Origin: Aurantiacibacter sp. MUD61
Lineage (GTDB): Bacteria > Pseudomonadota > Alphaproteobacteria > Sphingomonadales > Sphingomonadaceae
DNA length: 64,000 nucleotides
Direction of reading: 5' to 3'
NCBI RefSeq assembly: GCF_027912455.1
Contig: NZ_CP115446.1
Location: 2,441,501-2,505,500, forward strand
The translations under genes and the position numbers were made by a program. This document shows positions 1 to 8,074 of the stretch, piece by piece. The notes below the pieces were generated by a model that saw nothing but the letters and a program-made list of their open reading frames with translations, was not told the origin of the DNA and did not search any database. Position 1 is the first letter of the stretch. The number at the start of each line of letters is the position of its first letter.

Positions 1-8
1 AACGTCGA

Positions 9-36
9 GGGGGCGGGCTTTAGCGGGCCCGCCCCC
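9..36 (-). terminator. GC-rich hairpin terminator of the small heat-shock gene
   Basis: Ten-base inverted repeat GGGGGCGGGC / GCCCGCCCCC with an eight-base loop, about 30 bases beyond the hsp20 stop. No clear U-run follows on the minus strand, while an AT-rich stretch follows on the plus strand, so it may work in both directions or need Rho. Confidence 0.6.
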
Positions 37-68
37 AATTATTTCATTACCAGGAATTTTGTGAGGGA

Positions 69-542
69 TCAGGCAGCGTCTGCTGCGTCATCACCCTTCT
101 TGTCGCCATCGACGACTTCCAGCTTGTTGCCGCCGATTGCGATCTTCTTGGGCTTCATCGCTTCAGGCACTTCGCGGACCAGATCCACGACGAGCAGGCC
201 GTCCTTCAGATCGGCATTCTCGACGCGAACATAATCGGCGAGCTCGAAGCGGCGTTCGAAGCCGCGGTTGGCGATGCCGACATGCAGCATCTCGCCATCG
301 CTGCCTTCATCGCGCTTGCGTCCCTGCACGGTCAGCAGGTTCTGCTGGGCGGTGATATCGAGGTCTGCGGAGGTAAAGCCGGCCACCGCAATCGTGATGC
401 GGTAGGCGTCTTCATTGCGACGCTCGATGTTGAAAGGGGGGTAATTATCGCCGGTATTCCGGGCATTGTTTTCGAGCAGGTCGAAAAGCCGGTCGAAACC
501 GACAGTGGAACGGCGATAGGGTGTGAGATCAAAACGGTTCAT
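69..542 (-). CDS. Hsp20 family small heat-shock protein (IbpA-like)
   Basis: This is an ATP-independent holdase that binds unfolding cytoplasmic proteins under heat stress. The 157-residue protein has a central alpha-crystallin domain (about residues 30-130), including the GFERRFEL-type segment and a run of beta strands, and a C-terminal K-I-A-I element in the place of the usual I-x-I/V oligomerisation motif. The start at 542 is preferred over one 33 bases upstream. It begins MNRFDLTPYRR as in class A alphaproteobacterial sHSPs, and GAGGA lies just before it inside a predicted thermometer hairpin. The last 20 residues are lysine- and aspartate-rich. An RpoH-like promoter lies upstream. Confidence 0.93.
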   Translation of the reverse strand: MNRFDLTPYRRSTVGFDRLFDLLENNARNTGDNYPPFNIERRNEDAYRITIAVAGFTSADLDITAQQNLLTVQGRKRDEGSDGEMLHVGIANRGFERRFELADYVRVENADLKDGLLVVDLVREVPEAMKPKKIAIGGNKLEVVDGDKKGDDAADAA

Positions 543-604
543 TTGCAACAAATCCTCTTTTGAGCAATTTGACATTAAATGCGGACCCGTCAGCGGCGTC
601 CGCG
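543..604 (-). promoter_or_regulatory. ROSE-like RNA thermometer in the hsp20 leader
   Basis: Read on the minus strand, the leader holds two hairpins. The first has a stem GCGGAC / GTCCGC enclosing CCG-CTGA-CGG. The second, at 553-567, is TTGCTC-AAAA-GAGGA, where the Shine-Dalgarno GAGGA pairs with TTGCTC except for a G-G opposition. That is the defining pairing of ROSE thermometers (U[U/C]GCU against AGGA), which are known in front of alphaproteobacterial small heat-shock genes. The motif is seen directly. Thermal switching is inferred. Confidence 0.65.
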
Positions 605-610
605 CATTAT

Positions 611-638
611 AAATATGGTGGCCGAAGACAGTTTCAAG
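611..638 (-). promoter_or_regulatory. RpoH (sigma-32) type heat-shock promoter
   Basis: On the minus strand CTTGAAAC (631-638) is followed, 17 bases after CTTG, by CATATTT (611-617). This fits the alphaproteobacterial RpoH pattern CTTG-N17-C[C/T]TATnT with one mismatch. Transcription would begin near 603 and enter the ROSE-like leader of hsp20. The divergent grxC gene begins about 30 bases away. Confidence 0.65.
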
Positions 639-669
639 AACTTCGGACCGATATGAAAGTGAGCACAGC

Positions 670-933
670 GTGAGCGAAGCAAAGGTCGAGATTTATACAA
701 AGGCATGGTGCGGGTTCTGCACGCGGGCAAAGCGACTGCTGGATGAGAAGGGTGTCGATTACACCGAGTATGACATCACCATGGGCGGCGAAAAGCGCAC
801 CGAGATGATGCAGCGCAAGCCCGATGCGATGACTGTGCCGCAAATCTTCATCGACGATAAAGCAATCGGCGGGTCGGACGATCTCGCCGCGCTGGAGCGT
901 GAAGGCAGGCTGGACGAGATGCTGGGCCTCTGA
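670..933 (+). CDS. grxC: Glutaredoxin 3
   Basis: A thiol-disulfide oxidoreductase that uses glutathione to reduce protein and mixed disulfides in the cytoplasm. The 87-residue protein shows the dithiol active site C-G-F-C at residues 14-17, the T-V-P loop with the cis-proline, and the GG-S-D-D glutathione-binding turn, all at the usual family positions. Translation starts at a GTG. The stop overlaps the start of the next gene (TGATG), so it heads an operon with the nitrilase-like and DUF1178 genes. GC-F-C rather than CPYC is common in alphaproteobacteria. Confidence 0.95.
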   Translation: MSEAKVEIYTKAWCGFCTRAKRLLDEKGVDYTEYDITMGGEKRTEMMQRKPDAMTVPQIFIDDKAIGGSDDLAALEREGRLDEMLGL

Positions 934-1763
934 TGCCAAAGATAGCGCTTTTGCAGATGCAGTCCGGCGTCGAGCCGGATGCCAACACGACCACGATCAT
1001 CGACGCCGCGCGTCAGGCAGCAGGGCAGGGCGCAGCCATGCTGTTTACGCCTGAAATGGCCGCACTGCTCGACCAGAAAAGATCGCGCGCGTCCGATCAT
1101 ATCGTCAGAGAAGATGAAAGCCAGGTGGTGCGCCGGGTGAGCGAAGCCGCAGCGGAGAACTCCATCTGGATTGCGCTGGGGTTGCCCGTTGCTCGTGAGG
1201 AAGACGGCCGCTGGGCGAACCGGACCCTCCTGTTCGATAAAAATGGCCAGATCGCCGCACGCTACGACAAGATCCACATGTTCGACATGGAGCTCGATGA
1301 CGGCGAAAGCTGGCATGAAAGCAAGGCCTATTGCCCCGGCGAAAAAGCTGTGTCGGTGACGCACACGCCCGTCGGCCATCTGGGGCTCACAATATGCTAC
1401 GACTTACGTTTTCCTGCGCTGTTTGAAGAACTTGGGCGCCGGAAGTGCGATGTCATCGCAACACCTGCGGCCTTCACCAGGCCCACCGGCAAGGCCCATT
1501 GGCACATCCTCCAGCGCGCCCGCGCGATCGAGGCGTCTGCTTTTGTGATCGCCGCAGCCCAGGTCGGAAAGCACGAGGATGGGCGCGAGACCTATGGTCA
1601 CTCGCTTGTGATCGATCCGTGGGGCGAAGTCATGCTCGATATGAGCGGTGAGGAACCCGGGCTTGGCTTCTGCGACATCGATCTTTCGCGCGTGCAAGAC
1701 GTCCGCCGCCAGCTCCCAAGCCTTGCCAACAAGCGCGATATCCCTAAATCCACCCCGCAATGA
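933..1763 (+). CDS. Carbon-nitrogen hydrolase, Nit1/Nit2-like amidase
   Basis: A member of the nitrilase superfamily. The Glu-Lys-Cys triad is visible: E41 in FTPEMAAL, K113 in YDKIHMFD and C155 in ICYDLRFP. YDKIHMFD and CYDLRFP are typical of the Nit1/Nit2 branch, whose best known job is hydrolysing deaminated glutathione or omega-amides of keto acids (metabolite repair). Next to glutaredoxin, a deaminated-glutathione amidase role is attractive but is inference. At 276 residues it has the usual length. It overlaps grxC by one base and the DUF1178 gene by four. Confidence 0.9.
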   Translation: MPKIALLQMQSGVEPDANTTTIIDAARQAAGQGAAMLFTPEMAALLDQKRSRASDHIVREDESQVVRRVSEAAAENSIWIALGLPVAREEDGRWANRTLLFDKNGQIAARYDKIHMFDMELDDGESWHESKAYCPGEKAVSVTHTPVGHLGLTICYDLRFPALFEELGRRKCDVIATPAAFTRPTGKAHWHILQRARAIEASAFVIAAAQVGKHEDGRETYGHSLVIDPWGEVMLDMSGEEPGLGFCDIDLSRVQDVRRQLPSLANKRDIPKSTPQ

Positions 1764-2086
1764 TCGTCTTCGACCTTTCCTGTGAGCATGGCCACCGTTT
1801 TGAGGGCTGGTTCAGCTCGTCCGACGAATATTCCGCGCAGCTGGATGACGGACTGTTGGTCTGCCCGCTATGCGGATCGGAAAAGGTCTCGAAGGCACCG
1901 ATGGCCCCTGCGGTAGGCAAAAAGGGCAACCAGCAAGCGACAACCGCGCCAAAGGCTGACCCGGCGCCTGCCATGCAGGATGAGACACCGCGTCCGGTGT
2001 CCAACGCACCGATGCCTCCCGAAGTGTCTGCCGCTTTGGAGAAACTGGCCGAGGCGCAGAACAAGGCGCTGCAAAACAGCAAATGA
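1760..2086 (+). CDS. DUF1178 family protein with a putative zinc ribbon
   Basis: A short cytoplasmic protein (108 residues) of unknown function. The N-terminal half carries paired metal-ligand candidates, C-E-H-G-H near residue 8 and C-P-L-C-G near residue 36, which suggests a zinc ribbon. The middle is an A/P/Q-rich linker, and the C-terminus is a charged helix. The start ATG overlaps the nitrilase stop (ATGA). Its stop abuts the GTG of the next small gene with no gap, so the four genes are probably one transcript. Confidence 0.85.
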   Translation: MIVFDLSCEHGHRFEGWFSSSDEYSAQLDDGLLVCPLCGSEKVSKAPMAPAVGKKGNQQATTAPKADPAPAMQDETPRPVSNAPMPPEVSAALEKLAEAQNKALQNSK

Positions 2087-2254
2087 GTGGGCAAGAATTT
2101 CGCCGAGCAATCGCGCGCCATGCATTACGGTGAGCGGGACCACGCCCCGATCCATGGCGAGGCGAGCCCGGAAGAGGCCAAGGAATTGCTGGATGAAGGC
2201 GTGCCTGTGGCGCCGCTACCATTCCCCGTCGCCCCGCCGGACGATCTCAACTGA
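2087..2254 (+). CDS. Small conserved-looking protein at the end of the grxC operon
   Basis: A 55-residue reading frame begins with GTG directly after the TGA of the DUF1178 gene (zero spacing) and ends 37 bases before the tRNA. The product starts (M)GKNFAEQSRAMHYGER and has an acidic helix (ASPEEAKELLDEG) followed by a proline-rich tail ending in DDLN. Composition and codon use match the neighbours, and the coupling argues for translation. An internal ATG at 2120 would give 44 residues. I do not recognise the family and assign no function. Confidence 0.6.
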   Translation: MGKNFAEQSRAMHYGERDHAPIHGEASPEEAKELLDEGVPVAPLPFPVAPPDDLN

Positions 2255-2291
2255 TTGCCAGATGCCGCGTCTTTGCTATGGGAGCGCACAG

Positions 2292-2368
2292 GCGCCCGTA
2301 GCTCAGTCGGATAGAGCACCAGATTCCTAATCTGGGGGCCACAGGTTCGAATCCTGTCGGGCGCACCA
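2292..2368 (+). tRNA. tRNA-Arg (anticodon CCT)
   Basis: A 77-base cloverleaf. The acceptor stem GCGCCCG pairs with CGGGCGC, the anticodon stem is CCAGA/TCTGG with loop TTCCTAA (anticodon CCT, reading AGG), and the T-loop is TTCGAAT. The discriminator A and CCA end are encoded. It decodes a rare arginine codon. The last 17 bases of the gene, together with the two following bases, are repeated about 110 bases downstream. Confidence 0.97.
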
Positions 2369-2402
2369 AAGGGCGGCATCCCGCAAGGGGTGTCGCCCTT
2401 TC
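2369..2402 (+). terminator. Intrinsic terminator of tRNA-Arg
   Basis: The hairpin AAAGGGCG ... CGCCCTTT starts at the tRNA 3' end, with an inner CCC/GGG pairing, and ends in TTTC. Confidence 0.75.
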
Positions 2403-2463
2403 AGATTGAACCTAGTTCGGAGTCGAAGCGAAGCGGAGACGACGAGGCGCGTAGCGCCGAGAC

Positions 2464-2484
2464 AATCCTGTCGGGCGCACCAAA
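2464..2484 (+). repeat. Second copy of the tRNA-Arg 3' end (att-like direct repeat)
   Basis: Twenty-one bases (AATCCTGTCGGGCGCACCAA plus A) exactly repeat 2350-2370, covering the 3' part of the T-arm, the acceptor strand and CCA of tRNA-Arg. No tRNA 5' part precedes this copy. Integrases that use tRNA genes leave such repeats, but only about 90 bases lie between the copies and no integrase is present. It is a scar, an unoccupied att site or a duplicated tail. Confidence 0.8.
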
Positions 2485-2514
2485 AAGGGCGGACCAAACG
2501 GCCCGCCCTTTTTT
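2482..2514 (+). terminator. Strong intrinsic terminator
   Basis: AAAAAGGGCGG / CCGCCCTTTTTT with a ten-base loop and a U-run on both strands. It lies between the tRNA region and the convergent HPPD gene, so it can serve both. Confidence 0.85.
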
Positions 2515-2537
2515 CTAATCAGCGATGTGGTTGAGTT

Positions 2538-3659
2538 TTACTCAGCTGGCTCGGCCTCGACCGTCTTGGCGTCTTCAACGCTCAAGACACCGCGCTTCAC
2601 CTGGTCACGCTCGATGCTTTCGAACAGCGCCTTGAAGTTGCCTTCGCCGAAACCGTCATCGCCCTTGCGCTGGATGAATTCGAAGAACACAGGGCCAACC
2701 TGCGCCTCGGCAAAAATCTGCAGCAGCAGGCGAGGGGAGCCGCCTTCGGTCGTGCCGTCGAGCAGGATGCCGCGCATTTTCAGCTCATCGACCGGCTCAC
2801 CGTGACCGGGCAGACGCTCATCGAGCATTTCGTAATAGGTTTCGGGCGGTGCCGTCATGAACGGCACGCCGAGATTCTTCAGCCGATCCCATGCAGCGAC
2901 AAGATCGTCGCAGATCAAGGCGATGTGCTGGATGCCTTCGCCATTGAAGTCCCGCAGGAACTCTTCGATCTGGCCTTTCCCGCCTTCACCCTCTTCGTTG
3001 AGCGGGATCCGGATCTTGCCGTCTGGCGCAGTCAGCGCCTTCGAGGTGAGACCGGTGTATTCACCCTTGATGTCGAAGAAGCGGATTTCGCGGAAGTTGA
3101 AGAGCGTCTCGTAATAGTCCGCCCAGTACTTCATGCGGCCGGTGTAGACGTTGTGGGTCAAGTGATCGATCACGTTGAAGCCCGCGCCTTCGGGCCATTT
3201 TTCGACGCCGTCGCGGTATTCGAAATCGATGTCGTAAATCGAAAGGCCTTCACCGTCTTCATCGGCGTAACGGTCGATCAGGTAGACGATCGCGCCGCCG
3301 ATGCCGCGGATGGCAGGGATGTAGAGTTCCATCGGTCCGGTGACCACGTCAACCGGCTCTGCGCCGCGTTCGATCAGCTCGTCATAGGCCTTGGCCGCAT
3401 CCTTGACGCGGAAGCCCATACCACAGGCCGAAGGCCCATGCTCACGAGCGAAGTACCAAGCGGCGCTGCGCGGCTCGTAATTGATAATAAGATTGATCTG
3501 CCCCTGCCGCCAAAGCTGGACGTCTTTCGACCGATGGTCCGCCACATGGGTAAAGCCCATGGTTTCGAACACAGGTTCGATGACGCCCTTTTCGGGGGCG
3601 CAGAATTCGACAAATTCAAAGCCATCAAGGCCGATCGGGTTTTCAAAGAGGTCAGTCAT
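2538..3659 (-). CDS. hppD: 4-hydroxyphenylpyruvate dioxygenase
   Basis: A non-haem Fe(II) enzyme that converts 4-hydroxyphenylpyruvate to homogentisate in tyrosine breakdown, and also feeds pyomelanin formation. The 373-residue protein has two vicinal-oxygen-chelate domains. The metal triad is visible as H166 (DHLTHN), H245 (GIQHIAL) and E327 (FFEFIQRKG). The start at 3659 is chosen because [19 protein letters not shown] matches the family N-terminus and AAAGG lies upstream. An open stretch further upstream has no family similarity. It is transcribed away from ftsB. No homogentisate dioxygenase gene is nearby. Confidence 0.96.
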   Translation of the reverse strand: MTDLFENPIGLDGFEFVEFCAPEKGVIEPVFETMGFTHVADHRSKDVQLWRQGQINLIINYEPRSAAWYFAREHGPSACGMGFRVKDAAKAYDELIERGAEPVDVVTGPMELYIPAIRGIGGAIVYLIDRYADEDGEGLSIYDIDFEYRDGVEKWPEGAGFNVIDHLTHNVYTGRMKYWADYYETLFNFREIRFFDIKGEYTGLTSKALTAPDGKIRIPLNEEGEGGKGQIEEFLRDFNGEGIQHIALICDDLVAAWDRLKNLGVPFMTAPPETYYEMLDERLPGHGEPVDELKMRGILLDGTTEGGSPRLLLQIFAEAQVGPVFFEFIQRKGDDGFGEGNFKALFESIERDQVKRGVLSVEDAKTVEAEPAE

Positions 3660-3774
3660 AGTTTCACTTGTAACCTTTTTGTTCGATTCTCGCAAGCAGC
3701 TATCCGGCCCATGGGCGGTGCATACGTCCGCAAACCGCTTGAAACGCGAGGGCAGGTGTGATTCAAGCGAGACC

Positions 3775-4095
3775 ATGAACGGATTGGTGAATCGTAAAGC
3801 GGTTGTGCGCGAAAAGGTGATCAATGCCGTTGCCCTGCTGGTACTTGTGTTGATCGGTCTCCTCGCTTTGGTCGGTCCGGCCGGCTTTCTCGCCTGGGGT
3901 GAGCAAAGTGCGCAGCTCGAAGCGCATCAGGAACGTATCGCTGCGCTGGAGGAAGAGCGCGAGGTCCTGCGCAACCGTGTTGACCTGCTCGATCCCGACA
4001 ATGTCGACGAAGACTATGCGTCCGAGCTCGTCCGCCGCGATCTTGGTGTTGCGCATAAGGATGATGTCGTCGTCGAACTCGGTGACGACAACTAG
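3775..4095 (+). CDS. ftsB: Cell-division protein FtsB (DivIC-like septum formation initiator)
   Basis: A small bitopic inner-membrane protein of the FtsQLB divisome complex. The 106-residue product has one transmembrane helix (about 18-40, [17 protein letters not shown]), then a coiled coil rich in E/Q/L (about 45-68), then the conserved LD-P-D-x-V-D-E-D-Y-A-x-E-L-x-R-R-D-L-G segment typical of alphaproteobacterial FtsB. The start is the first ATG that gives this topology. It sits just upstream of pdhA with a promoter-sized gap. Confidence 0.9.
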   Translation: MNGLVNRKAVVREKVINAVALLVLVLIGLLALVGPAGFLAWGEQSAQLEAHQERIAALEEEREVLRNRVDLLDPDNVDEDYASELVRRDLGVAHKDDVVVELGDDN

Positions 4096-4254
4096 GTGCC
4101 GCGCGCAATCGGTTCTCGCGCAAAACCAATCTAACCGCTTTGGCGAAATTCGTATGCGCGACATTGCCAGCGGAACACTTTGCCCCCTATAGGCCTTGTT
4201 ATAAATTGAACGCTTATGGCTCGCGCAAGACGAGCATCCAAAAGGGGAAATGCC

Positions 4255-5349
4255 TTGGCAAAAGCCTCCACCTCCGGGAAGAAGAAGGCCCCGGCGAAGA
4301 AGACCAACACGCCCGCAGCGGTTGACGACAATTTCTCGCTCAGCACGCTTCAGGACGAGCTTGAGAAGAGCAAGCGCTTCAAGGCTGACAAGGATCAACT
4401 CCTGCATTTCTATGAGCAGATGCTGCTCATCCGCCGTTTCGAAGAAAAGGCCGGCCAGCTTTACGGCCTCGGCCTGATCGGCGGTTTCTGCCACCTGTAT
4501 ATCGGCCAGGAAGCTGTCGCGATCGGCCTGCAGTCGGCGCTCGACAATGACACGGACAGCGTGATCACCGGCTATCGCGATCACGGTCACATGCTCGCCT
4601 ACGGCATCGATCCGAAAGTGATCATGGCCGAGCTGACGGGCCGCGCTGCCGGTATCTCGAAAGGCAAGGGCGGCTCGATGCACATGTTCAGCACCGAGCA
4701 CAAATTCTACGGCGGCCACGGCATCGTCGGCGCGCAGGTCGCGCTCGGCGGCGGGCTCGCGCTGGCGCATCAGTACAATGAAGATGGCGGCCTGTGCCTT
4801 GCCTATTTCGGCGACGGCGCGGCCAACCAGGGCCAGGTCTATGAGACGATGAACATGGCGGCGCTGTGGAAGCTGCCGATCGTGTTCGTGGTCGAGAACA
4901 ACCAGTATGCAATGGGCACGGCCGTACGCCGCAGCTCGGCTGAAACCGAATTCTATCGCCGCGGTGCAGCTTTCCGCATCCCAGGCATGCATGTCAACGG
5001 CATGGATGTTCTCGAAGTACGCCAGGCCGCAGAAATCGCGTTCAAGCATGTGCGTGAAGGCAATGGCCCTGTGCTGATGGAATGCGAGACTTATCGCTAT
5101 CGCGGCCACTCCATGTCGGACCCGGCTAAATATCGTACGCGTGAAGAGGTGCAGGATCAGCGCGAGAAGAACGATCCGATCGAGCGCGCAAAGGTCGATC
5201 TGATGAAGCTGAAAGTCTCCGAAGACGATCTGAAAGCGACCGACAAGTCGATCCGCTCGATCGTTTCCGAAGCTGCAGACTTTGCCGAAAGCTCACCCGA
5301 GCCGGAGCCAAGCGAACTCTACACTGATGTTCTGGTGGAGGAGTATTGA
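4255..5349 (+). CDS. pdhA: Pyruvate dehydrogenase E1 component, alpha subunit
   Basis: Together with PdhB it forms the thiamine-diphosphate-dependent E1 of the pyruvate dehydrogenase complex, which decarboxylates pyruvate and acetylates lipoyl groups. The ThDP motif G-D-G-A-A-N-Q ... E-N-N-Q-Y-A-M-G-T lies at about residues 186-220, and the phosphorylation-loop-like Y-R-G-H-S-M-S-D-P follows later. I choose a TTG start at 4255 because AAAGGGGA precedes it by seven bases. An ATG at 4216 would add 13 basic residues but has no ribosome site. The N-terminus is a lysine/alanine-rich, disordered tail either way. pdhB follows after three bases. Confidence 0.95.
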   Translation: MAKASTSGKKKAPAKKTNTPAAVDDNFSLSTLQDELEKSKRFKADKDQLLHFYEQMLLIRRFEEKAGQLYGLGLIGGFCHLYIGQEAVAIGLQSALDNDTDSVITGYRDHGHMLAYGIDPKVIMAELTGRAAGISKGKGGSMHMFSTEHKFYGGHGIVGAQVALGGGLALAHQYNEDGGLCLAYFGDGAANQGQVYETMNMAALWKLPIVFVVENNQYAMGTAVRRSSAETEFYRRGAAFRIPGMHVNGMDVLEVRQAAEIAFKHVREGNGPVLMECETYRYRGHSMSDPAKYRTREEVQDQREKNDPIERAKVDLMKLKVSEDDLKATDKSIRSIVSEAADFAESSPEPEPSELYTDVLVEEY

Positions 5350-5352
5350 GCC

Positions 5353-6741
5353 ATGGCTATTGAACTCAAAATGCCCGCGCTTTCGCCCACCATGGAAGAA
5401 GGGACGCTTGCCAAGTGGCTGGTCAAGGAGGGTGACACCGTCTCCGCCGGAGACGTGCTTGCCGAAATCGAGACCGACAAGGCGACGATGGAATTCGAAT
5501 CCATCGATGAAGGCACCGTCGGCAAGATCCTCGTCGAAGAGGGTACCGAAGAGGTAAAAGTCGGCACCGTCATCGCCATTCTCGCAGGGGAAGGCGAAGA
5601 CGCATCCGATATCGAAGCGCCGTCGGGCGACGCCGAAGTGAAAGACGTCGAAGGCGAGGGCAAGGACGTTGGCCGTGATCCGTCAGAAGCGGAGATCACC
5701 AAAAAGCCGGATGCCAAGCCACGCGCCGAAGATCCGGACATTCCCGAAGGCACCAACATGGTCAAATTGACCGTGCGCGAAGCCTTGCGTGACGGCATGG
5801 CAGAGGAAATGCGTCTGGATGACCGCGTGTTCGTGATGGGCGAGGAAGTTGCCGAGTACCAGGGTGCCTACAAGGTCACCCAGGGCCTGCTCGACGAATT
5901 CGGCCCCAAGCGCGTCATCGATACGCCGATCACCGAATACGGCTTTGCCGGCATCGGTGCGGGCGCGGCCATGGGCGGCCTGCGCCCAATCGTCGAGTTC
6001 ATGACTTTCAACTTCGCCATGCAGGCGATCGACCACATCATCAACTCGGCGGCGAAGACGAATTACATGTCCGGCGGCCAGATGCGCTGCCCGGTCGTGT
6101 TCCGCGGCCCCAACGGCGCGGCAAGCCGCGTAGGCGCGCAGCACAGCCAGAACTACGGCCCTTGGTACGCCAGCGTGCCCGGCCTGATCGTGATCGCGCC
6201 CTATGACGCCCAGGATGCTAAGGGGCTGATGAAGGCTGCCATTCGCAGCGAAGACCCCGTCGTCTTCCTCGAAAACGAGCTGGTCTATGGCCAGACTTTT
6301 GAAGTTGCGCAGCTGGACGATCACGTCCTGCCCATCGGCAAGGCGCGTATCATGCGTGAAGGCTCCGACGTGACGATCGTATCCTATTCGATCGCAGTTG
6401 GCGTTGCGCTGGACGCGGCGGATGAGCTGGCAGAGCAGGGCATCGATGCCGAAGTCATTGACCTTCGCACACTGCGTCCGCTCGACAAGGAAGCCGTCCT
6501 GACGTCACTCGCCAAGACCAATCGCGTTGTCATCGCGGAAGAGGGCTGGCCGACCTGCTCGATCGCGTCGGAAATCGTCGCGATCTGCATGGAAGAGGGT
6601 TTCGACCATCTCGATGCGCCGGTCACCCGCGTTTGCAATGAAGACGTGCCACTGCCCTATGCCGCCAACCTCGAAAAGCTGGCGCTGATCGACAAGGCGC
6701 GCGTGGTCGAGGCAGTGAAGAAGGTCTGCTACGTCGACTGA
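5353..6741 (+). CDS. pdhB: Pyruvate dehydrogenase E1 component, beta subunit with N-terminal lipoyl domain
   Basis: The 462-residue protein starts with a lipoyl domain (residues 1-78; lipoyl lysine K43 in [11 protein letters not shown]), then an acidic/proline linker (about 85-130), then the transketolase-like pyrimidine-binding and C-terminal domains (about 137-462). A lipoyl domain fused to E1-beta is a known alphaproteobacterial arrangement, so acetyl transfer can begin on E1 itself. It is coupled to pdhA. E2 and E3 genes are not in the window. A GC-rich hairpin follows. Confidence 0.96.
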   Translation: MAIELKMPALSPTMEEGTLAKWLVKEGDTVSAGDVLAEIETDKATMEFESIDEGTVGKILVEEGTEEVKVGTVIAILAGEGEDASDIEAPSGDAEVKDVEGEGKDVGRDPSEAEITKKPDAKPRAEDPDIPEGTNMVKLTVREALRDGMAEEMRLDDRVFVMGEEVAEYQGAYKVTQGLLDEFGPKRVIDTPITEYGFAGIGAGAAMGGLRPIVEFMTFNFAMQAIDHIINSAAKTNYMSGGQMRCPVVFRGPNGAASRVGAQHSQNYGPWYASVPGLIVIAPYDAQDAKGLMKAAIRSEDPVVFLENELVYGQTFEVAQLDDHVLPIGKARIMREGSDVTIVSYSIAVGVALDAADELAEQGIDAEVIDLRTLRPLDKEAVLTSLAKTNRVVIAEEGWPTCSIASEIVAICMEEGFDHLDAPVTRVCNEDVPLPYAANLEKLALIDKARVVEAVKKVCYVD

Positions 6742-6760
6742 CCAGCAGTAATGATCGAAG

Positions 6761-6786
6761 GGGAGGGTGCCACAGCGCCCTCTCCC
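6761..6786. terminator. Hairpin between convergent pdhB and Tad genes
   Basis: GGGAGGGTGC-CACA-GC-GCCCTCTCCC is an imperfect GC-rich hairpin with no U-run. It lies between two convergent genes. Confidence 0.45.
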
Positions 6787-6788
6787 GC

Positions 6789-7484
6789 TCATCCGGTCAC
6801 AGCATAGCCCGATTGGGTATAGTTGTCGCAATCCGCTACCGGATCCGGGGCGCTTGGATCGCGCTGGAAGATGCCGCTCAGATCCCGGTCGTCGCGGACA
6901 TTGAAGCTGGCGATGGCGTGAATTTCATGGCTGCCGAAGCTGAAAGGCTCACCCACGATGGGTTGGTAGTCGTATGACACTTCGACGAACATTACCGCAT
7001 CGTCTTTGAAAGCGATGACCTCTTCACCGGCTGGTCCCATGCCGGCGATTGTCGTCGAGAGGCCATCGCCTTCATCGCCATATGAACTGTCGTGGATTTT
7101 CGTGCCCATGCAGCGTTGCCAATGGATATACTGCTGGTCGTCCGTGCCATCGACGACTTCCAGGCTACTGAGAATCACCCGGCCGTGCGAAAATATGTCC
7201 ACGCCCGCGGTGCTCTGCACGTGCGCACCATAAAACAGGTCATTGATGTCATCTTCGTAGATTTTGCGGTCTTCGAGCACGCTCGTATCGCCGATGCGCG
7301 AGGCGTTGTCCGCGATCTGGACAGCCAGCTGCGAAACCTGCATCTGGACCAGCGCCCGATTAGCGGTCTCCAGGCCCATCAGGCCTGCGCCCAGCAGAAA
7401 GGGCAGCGTGAGCGCAAATTCGGTCATTGCGACGCCAGACTGATTGCGCGCCAGAGTGCGCATTTTCGATGCCATCGCAATCAT
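6789..7484 (-). CDS. TadE-like pseudopilin (Tad module 2, third gene)
   Basis: A predicted minor pseudopilin for Tad/Flp-type pilus assembly at the inner membrane. The 231-residue protein has a short basic N-terminus (R-T-L-A-R-N-Q-S-G), the TadE signature A-M-T-E-F-A-L-T-L-P-F-L-L, and one hydrophobic helix (about 20-40). The periplasmic part is soluble, with a few cysteines. The start is set by the ATGA overlap with the preceding gene. It is the last gene of a three-gene operon and is longer than typical TadE proteins. The exact subfamily is uncertain. Confidence 0.8.
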   Translation of the reverse strand: MIAMASKMRTLARNQSGVAMTEFALTLPFLLGAGLMGLETANRALVQMQVSQLAVQIADNASRIGDTSVLEDRKIYEDDINDLFYGAHVQSTAGVDIFSHGRVILSSLEVVDGTDDQQYIHWQRCMGTKIHDSSYGDEGDGLSTTIAGMGPAGEEVIAFKDDAVMFVEVSYDYQPIVGEPFSFGSHEIHAIASFNVRDDRDLSGIFQRDPSAPDPVADCDNYTQSGYAVTG

Positions 7485-8074
7485 CACGCACAATTCCCTA
7501 CACCGACTTCATGCTCGGTGGTGTTGAAAGGCTGGTTGCGCAGCACGGTTCGCGCAGTAACGGTAACGGTCTGTTCCCAGCCCAGCAGTTCAGGCATCGG
7601 GAAGGCGCGATCATAGGTCGCATCGACCTGATACATCACCGCATCGCGCGCGCCATTGGTGTTCTTCAACGTGCGGATCTGATCCCAAACCCCATTGCCA
7701 TTGAGGTCTTCGAATGGCTCATTGTCGGCGCAAATCCCATCGCCATTGGTATCGGTCCACGCCTCTGGTCGGTTCATATCCGAATAGCTGCGATAGCCCT
7801 CGCGCGTGAATGTCACGATGGCCGACGGAACGATGTTCTGCACGGCGCCACGCACCTTCGTGTCGAGCGCGGCCGGATTATTGGCATAGGCCTCGATCGT
7901 GGAATCGCGTGCGGCCTTTTGCACCGCGCCCTCGATCATGGTCTCGGCGTAGTAATTGTAGGAGAATTCGAACAGCGCCATGATTGTCAGCACAAATGCT
8001 GGCGCGATCATCGCGAATTCGACGATGGTTGCACCGCTTTCGTCACTGCCAAGTTTGTGCCTCAACCCCGTCAT
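7484..8074 (-). CDS. TadE-like pseudopilin (Tad module 2, second gene)
   Basis: A 196-residue protein with the TadE signature near its N-terminus (ESGATIVEFAMIAPAF), one transmembrane helix at about 15-37 and a periplasmic domain. That domain contains D-T-N-G-D-G-I and D-L-N-G-N-G-V, two Ca-binding-like D-x-N-G-[D/N]-G loops, which is unusual for the family. The glutamate after the signature phenylalanine region fits prepilin-peptidase processing by analogy. ATGA overlaps on both sides couple it to its neighbours. Confidence 0.85.
   Translation of the reverse strand: MTGLRHKLGSDESGATIVEFAMIAPAFVLTIMALFEFSYNYYAETMIEGAVQKAARDSTIEAYANNPAALDTKVRGAVQNIVPSAIVTFTREGYRSYSDMNRPEAWTDTNGDGICADNEPFEDLNGNGVWDQIRTLKNTNGARDAVMYQVDATYDRAFPMPELLGWEQTVTVTARTVLRNQPFNTTEHEVGVGNCA

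Noticed and set aside
543..575. Upstream start giving an 11-residue longer Hsp20
   Set aside because: It lies within the ROSE-like leader and lacks the family N-terminus; the start at 542 has the ribosome site.
2802..5109. Long frames antisense to HPPD (plus strand) and to ftsB/pdhA (minus strand)
   Set aside because: They overlap confident genes entirely and have shadow composition.
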